From: DASQDN01 sp035630195
Lineage (GTDB): Bacteria > Acidobacteriota > Terriglobia > Bryobacterales > Bryobacteraceae
Reading direction: 5' to 3'
NCBI GenBank assembly: GCA_035630195.1
Contig: DASQLD010000020.1
Span: 1 to 6,777, forward strand
DNA length: 6,777 bases
Part shown: one piece after another, positions 5,693 to 6,777 of the stretch
Position numbering within the stretch: the stretch's first letter is position 1
Layout of the letters: every line of letters starts with the position of its first letter
Made by a program: the position numbers and the translations under genes
Notes under the pieces: generated by a model
The model's database searches: none
What the model was told of the DNA's origin: nothing
Seen by the model: the letters and a program-made list of their open reading frames with translations, nothing else

Positions 5693-5983
5693 ATGCGCCC
5701 CACGTTTCGATCCCTGAACAAAGTACTCACGCTATGCGGCTGCGAGCGAAGACTGTTCATTTCTGGGCTGTTCGTATCTTTTGGCCTGTTCGCTGTGTTT
5801 ACAAGTGTCCTGGTCGGCTTAGCAACCTTTGGCTGCTTTGCTGCTCTCGGATACTGCAAAGCGAAAGATCCGATTATGCTGCGGCTGATTTTCAATCCCG
5901 GCAAATTCAAGGCGCTATATGATCCTGCGCGCCGTAAACCGTTCGCGGTAACCGTCTATGATGGCTCAATCTACACTCGCTAA
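5693..5983 (+). CDS. virB3: VirB3/TrbD family type IV secretion protein
   Basis: A 96-residue small inner-membrane protein. The N-terminus MRPTFRSLNKV is typical of VirB3/TrbD ('..P.F.SLN.P...G..R' style). Two closely spaced membrane helices follow at about 21-38 (LFISGLFVSFGLFAVFTS) and 39-55 (VLVGLATFGCFAALGYC), then a cytoplasmic tail KAKDPIMLRLI typical of the family. VirB3 associates with the VirB4 ATPase in the inner-membrane complex. The reading frame is open upstream to 5552, but that part lies inside the pilin gene. ATG 5693 is chosen because it starts the family-like sequence four bases after the pilin stop. There is no clear Shine-Dalgarno, so translation is probably coupled to the pilin gene. 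Its last 26 bases overlap the VirB4 gene. Confidence 0.82.
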   Translation: MRPTFRSLNKVLTLCGCERRLFISGLFVSFGLFAVFTSVLVGLATFGCFAALGYCKAKDPIMLRLIFNPGKFKALYDPARRKPFAVTVYDGSIYTR

Positions 5984-6777
5984 TTTACGCCGTGAAAATC
6001 GCCGGGCCGGTGCAATGAACGAACTGCTCTCGCCCTGCGCCTTTGTCACAGAGACCGCCGTGCTAACCAAGCGCGGCGATCTCTTCTCTGTCCTTCGAGT
6101 GCGAGGAGTCGATGCCGAGTGCCTGGAGCCCGACACGTTAGACGATATCTGCCGGCGCTTTGAAGGGACGCTCCGTATTCTCGGTCCCGAGTACCGCGTC
6201 ATGCAGTACATTGTGAAGCGCGACTCGCCGCCACTGCCTTTATCAACTTCGACCGACACGCTGGCACGGGCGCGTAGTTCATGGTTACAGAGCCATGCTA
6301 CCCAGCTTTTCTCAATCAGTCTTTACCTTGTGGTCTTACGAATGCGGCCACCGCAGGAACAAGCCAAGCTGGCGTTCCTGTCCTACTTCTCGACTCGTCA
6401 AACGCTAAGCGCCTCGAGGCAAGAACTATCTCGGGATGCTGATCAGCTTGCCGCGGCGATCGACAGCTTGACTATCCAGCTTTCCGGTACAATCCGGCCG
6501 GAACAACTGGACCAGCGCTCAACAGTGCGATTCCTGCAAAGCCTGGTGAACCTGTCGCCCAGCAAGTCAGAGCCGTTTGGAGAGATCCCTAAGTTTCACT
6601 TGGATCAGCATCTGTCGCAAAGTGGCATTGAATGCTGGCCCCGTCATCTGAAGAAAGACCAGTACTTCATCAAGATGCTTTCGCTGGTCGATCCCCCCAG
6701 CCGAACGTTTCCACATCTACTCCGCGGGTTGTTGGCGGTCCCGTGCAACATGATCGTCTGCTCGGAATGGAAGCGCG
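5958..6777 (+). CDS. virB4: VirB4/TrbE family type IV secretion ATPase (N-terminal part, cut by the right edge)
   Basis: I translated this frame by hand. It is open without a stop from two tandem in-frame ATGs (5958 and 5961) to the window end, giving about 273 residues. The start lies inside the VirB3 gene, as is usual for this pair. The visible part matches the N-terminal region of VirB4/TrbE/CagE proteins: an early strand segment FVTETAVLTKRGDLFSVLRV (about 29-48), a segment LDDICRRFEGTLRILGPEYR (about 61-80), a long helical region including QELSRDADQLAAAIDSL, and HLKKDQYFIKMLSL near the end, followed by a conserved PP-S-x-FP-HLLRG-like segment. The full protein is normally about 800 residues with Walker A and B motifs in the second half, which is not in the window. 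It would power pilus assembly and transfer from the inner membrane. Confidence 0.85.
   Translation, partial: MMAQSTLANLRRENRRAGAMNELLSPCAFVTETAVLTKRGDLFSVLRVRGVDAECLEPDTLDDICRRFEGTLRILGPEYRVMQYIVKRDSPPLPLSTSTDTLARARSSWLQSHATQLFSISLYLVVLRMRPPQEQAKLAFLSYFSTRQTLSASRQELSRDADQLAAAIDSLTIQLSGTIRPEQLDQRSTVRFLQSLVNLSPSKSEPFGEIPKFHLDQHLSQSGIECWPRHLKKDQYFIKMLSLVDPPSRTFPHLLRGLLAVPCNMIVCSEWKR

Noticed and set aside
5966..6259. 97-residue minus-strand ORF over the start of the VirB4 gene
   Set aside because: It is antisense to the long open VirB4 frame, and its Ser/Arg-rich translation is typical of a shadow frame.
1..6777. CRISPR array, tRNA or rRNA genes, or insertion sequence
   Set aside because: No regularly spaced repeats, no tRNA-like cloverleaf or rRNA sequence, and no transposase or IS-type terminal inverted repeats were seen on reading both strands.

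Overview
The window reads as accessory DNA from a moderate-to-high G+C Gram-negative-type bacterium: a probable integrative conjugative element (ICE) next to a small phage-defence cluster. The host is not certain. The style of the VirB2-like pilin and of the small tryptophan-rich partner ORF makes Acidobacteriota a reasonable guess, but nothing here proves it.

Left part (1-2184). A DUF3800 gene runs off the left edge on the minus strand. A 243-bp spacer containing two consecutive stem-loops separates it from a divergent plus-strand gene for an anti-phage dCTP/dCMP deaminase of the AvcD type, with an atypical P-loop-like N-terminal domain and a zinc-dependent deaminase domain. Inside the 3' end of the deaminase gene, in another frame and behind a strong Shine-Dalgarno sequence, a second small protein of 73 residues starts. 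The structured spacer sits where the AvcI antitoxin RNA lies in the Vibrio AvcID system, so it is a candidate RNA partner.

Middle part (2185-4366). A perfect 9-bp inverted repeat lies between the convergent defence and integration genes. A tyrosine recombinase and, overlapping its start, an XRE-type regulator form a minus-strand operon. A MerR-like/excisionase-type HTH protein is divergent from the regulator. A near-perfect 20-bp palindrome covers the regulator's ribosome-binding region. Together these look like the integration/excision switch of the element.

Right part (4367-6777). A 199-residue protein of unknown function and a 272-bp spacer holding a perfect 14-bp palindrome precede the start of a type IV secretion/conjugation operon: a VirB2/TrbC pilin, VirB3/TrbD and the N-terminal third or so of the VirB4/TrbE ATPase, cut off by the right edge. 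The three genes are tightly packed or overlapping.

Taken together, int, XRE regulator and xis would control movement, the virB-like genes would carry out transfer, and the deaminase cluster would be defence cargo or would lie just outside the element end next to int.
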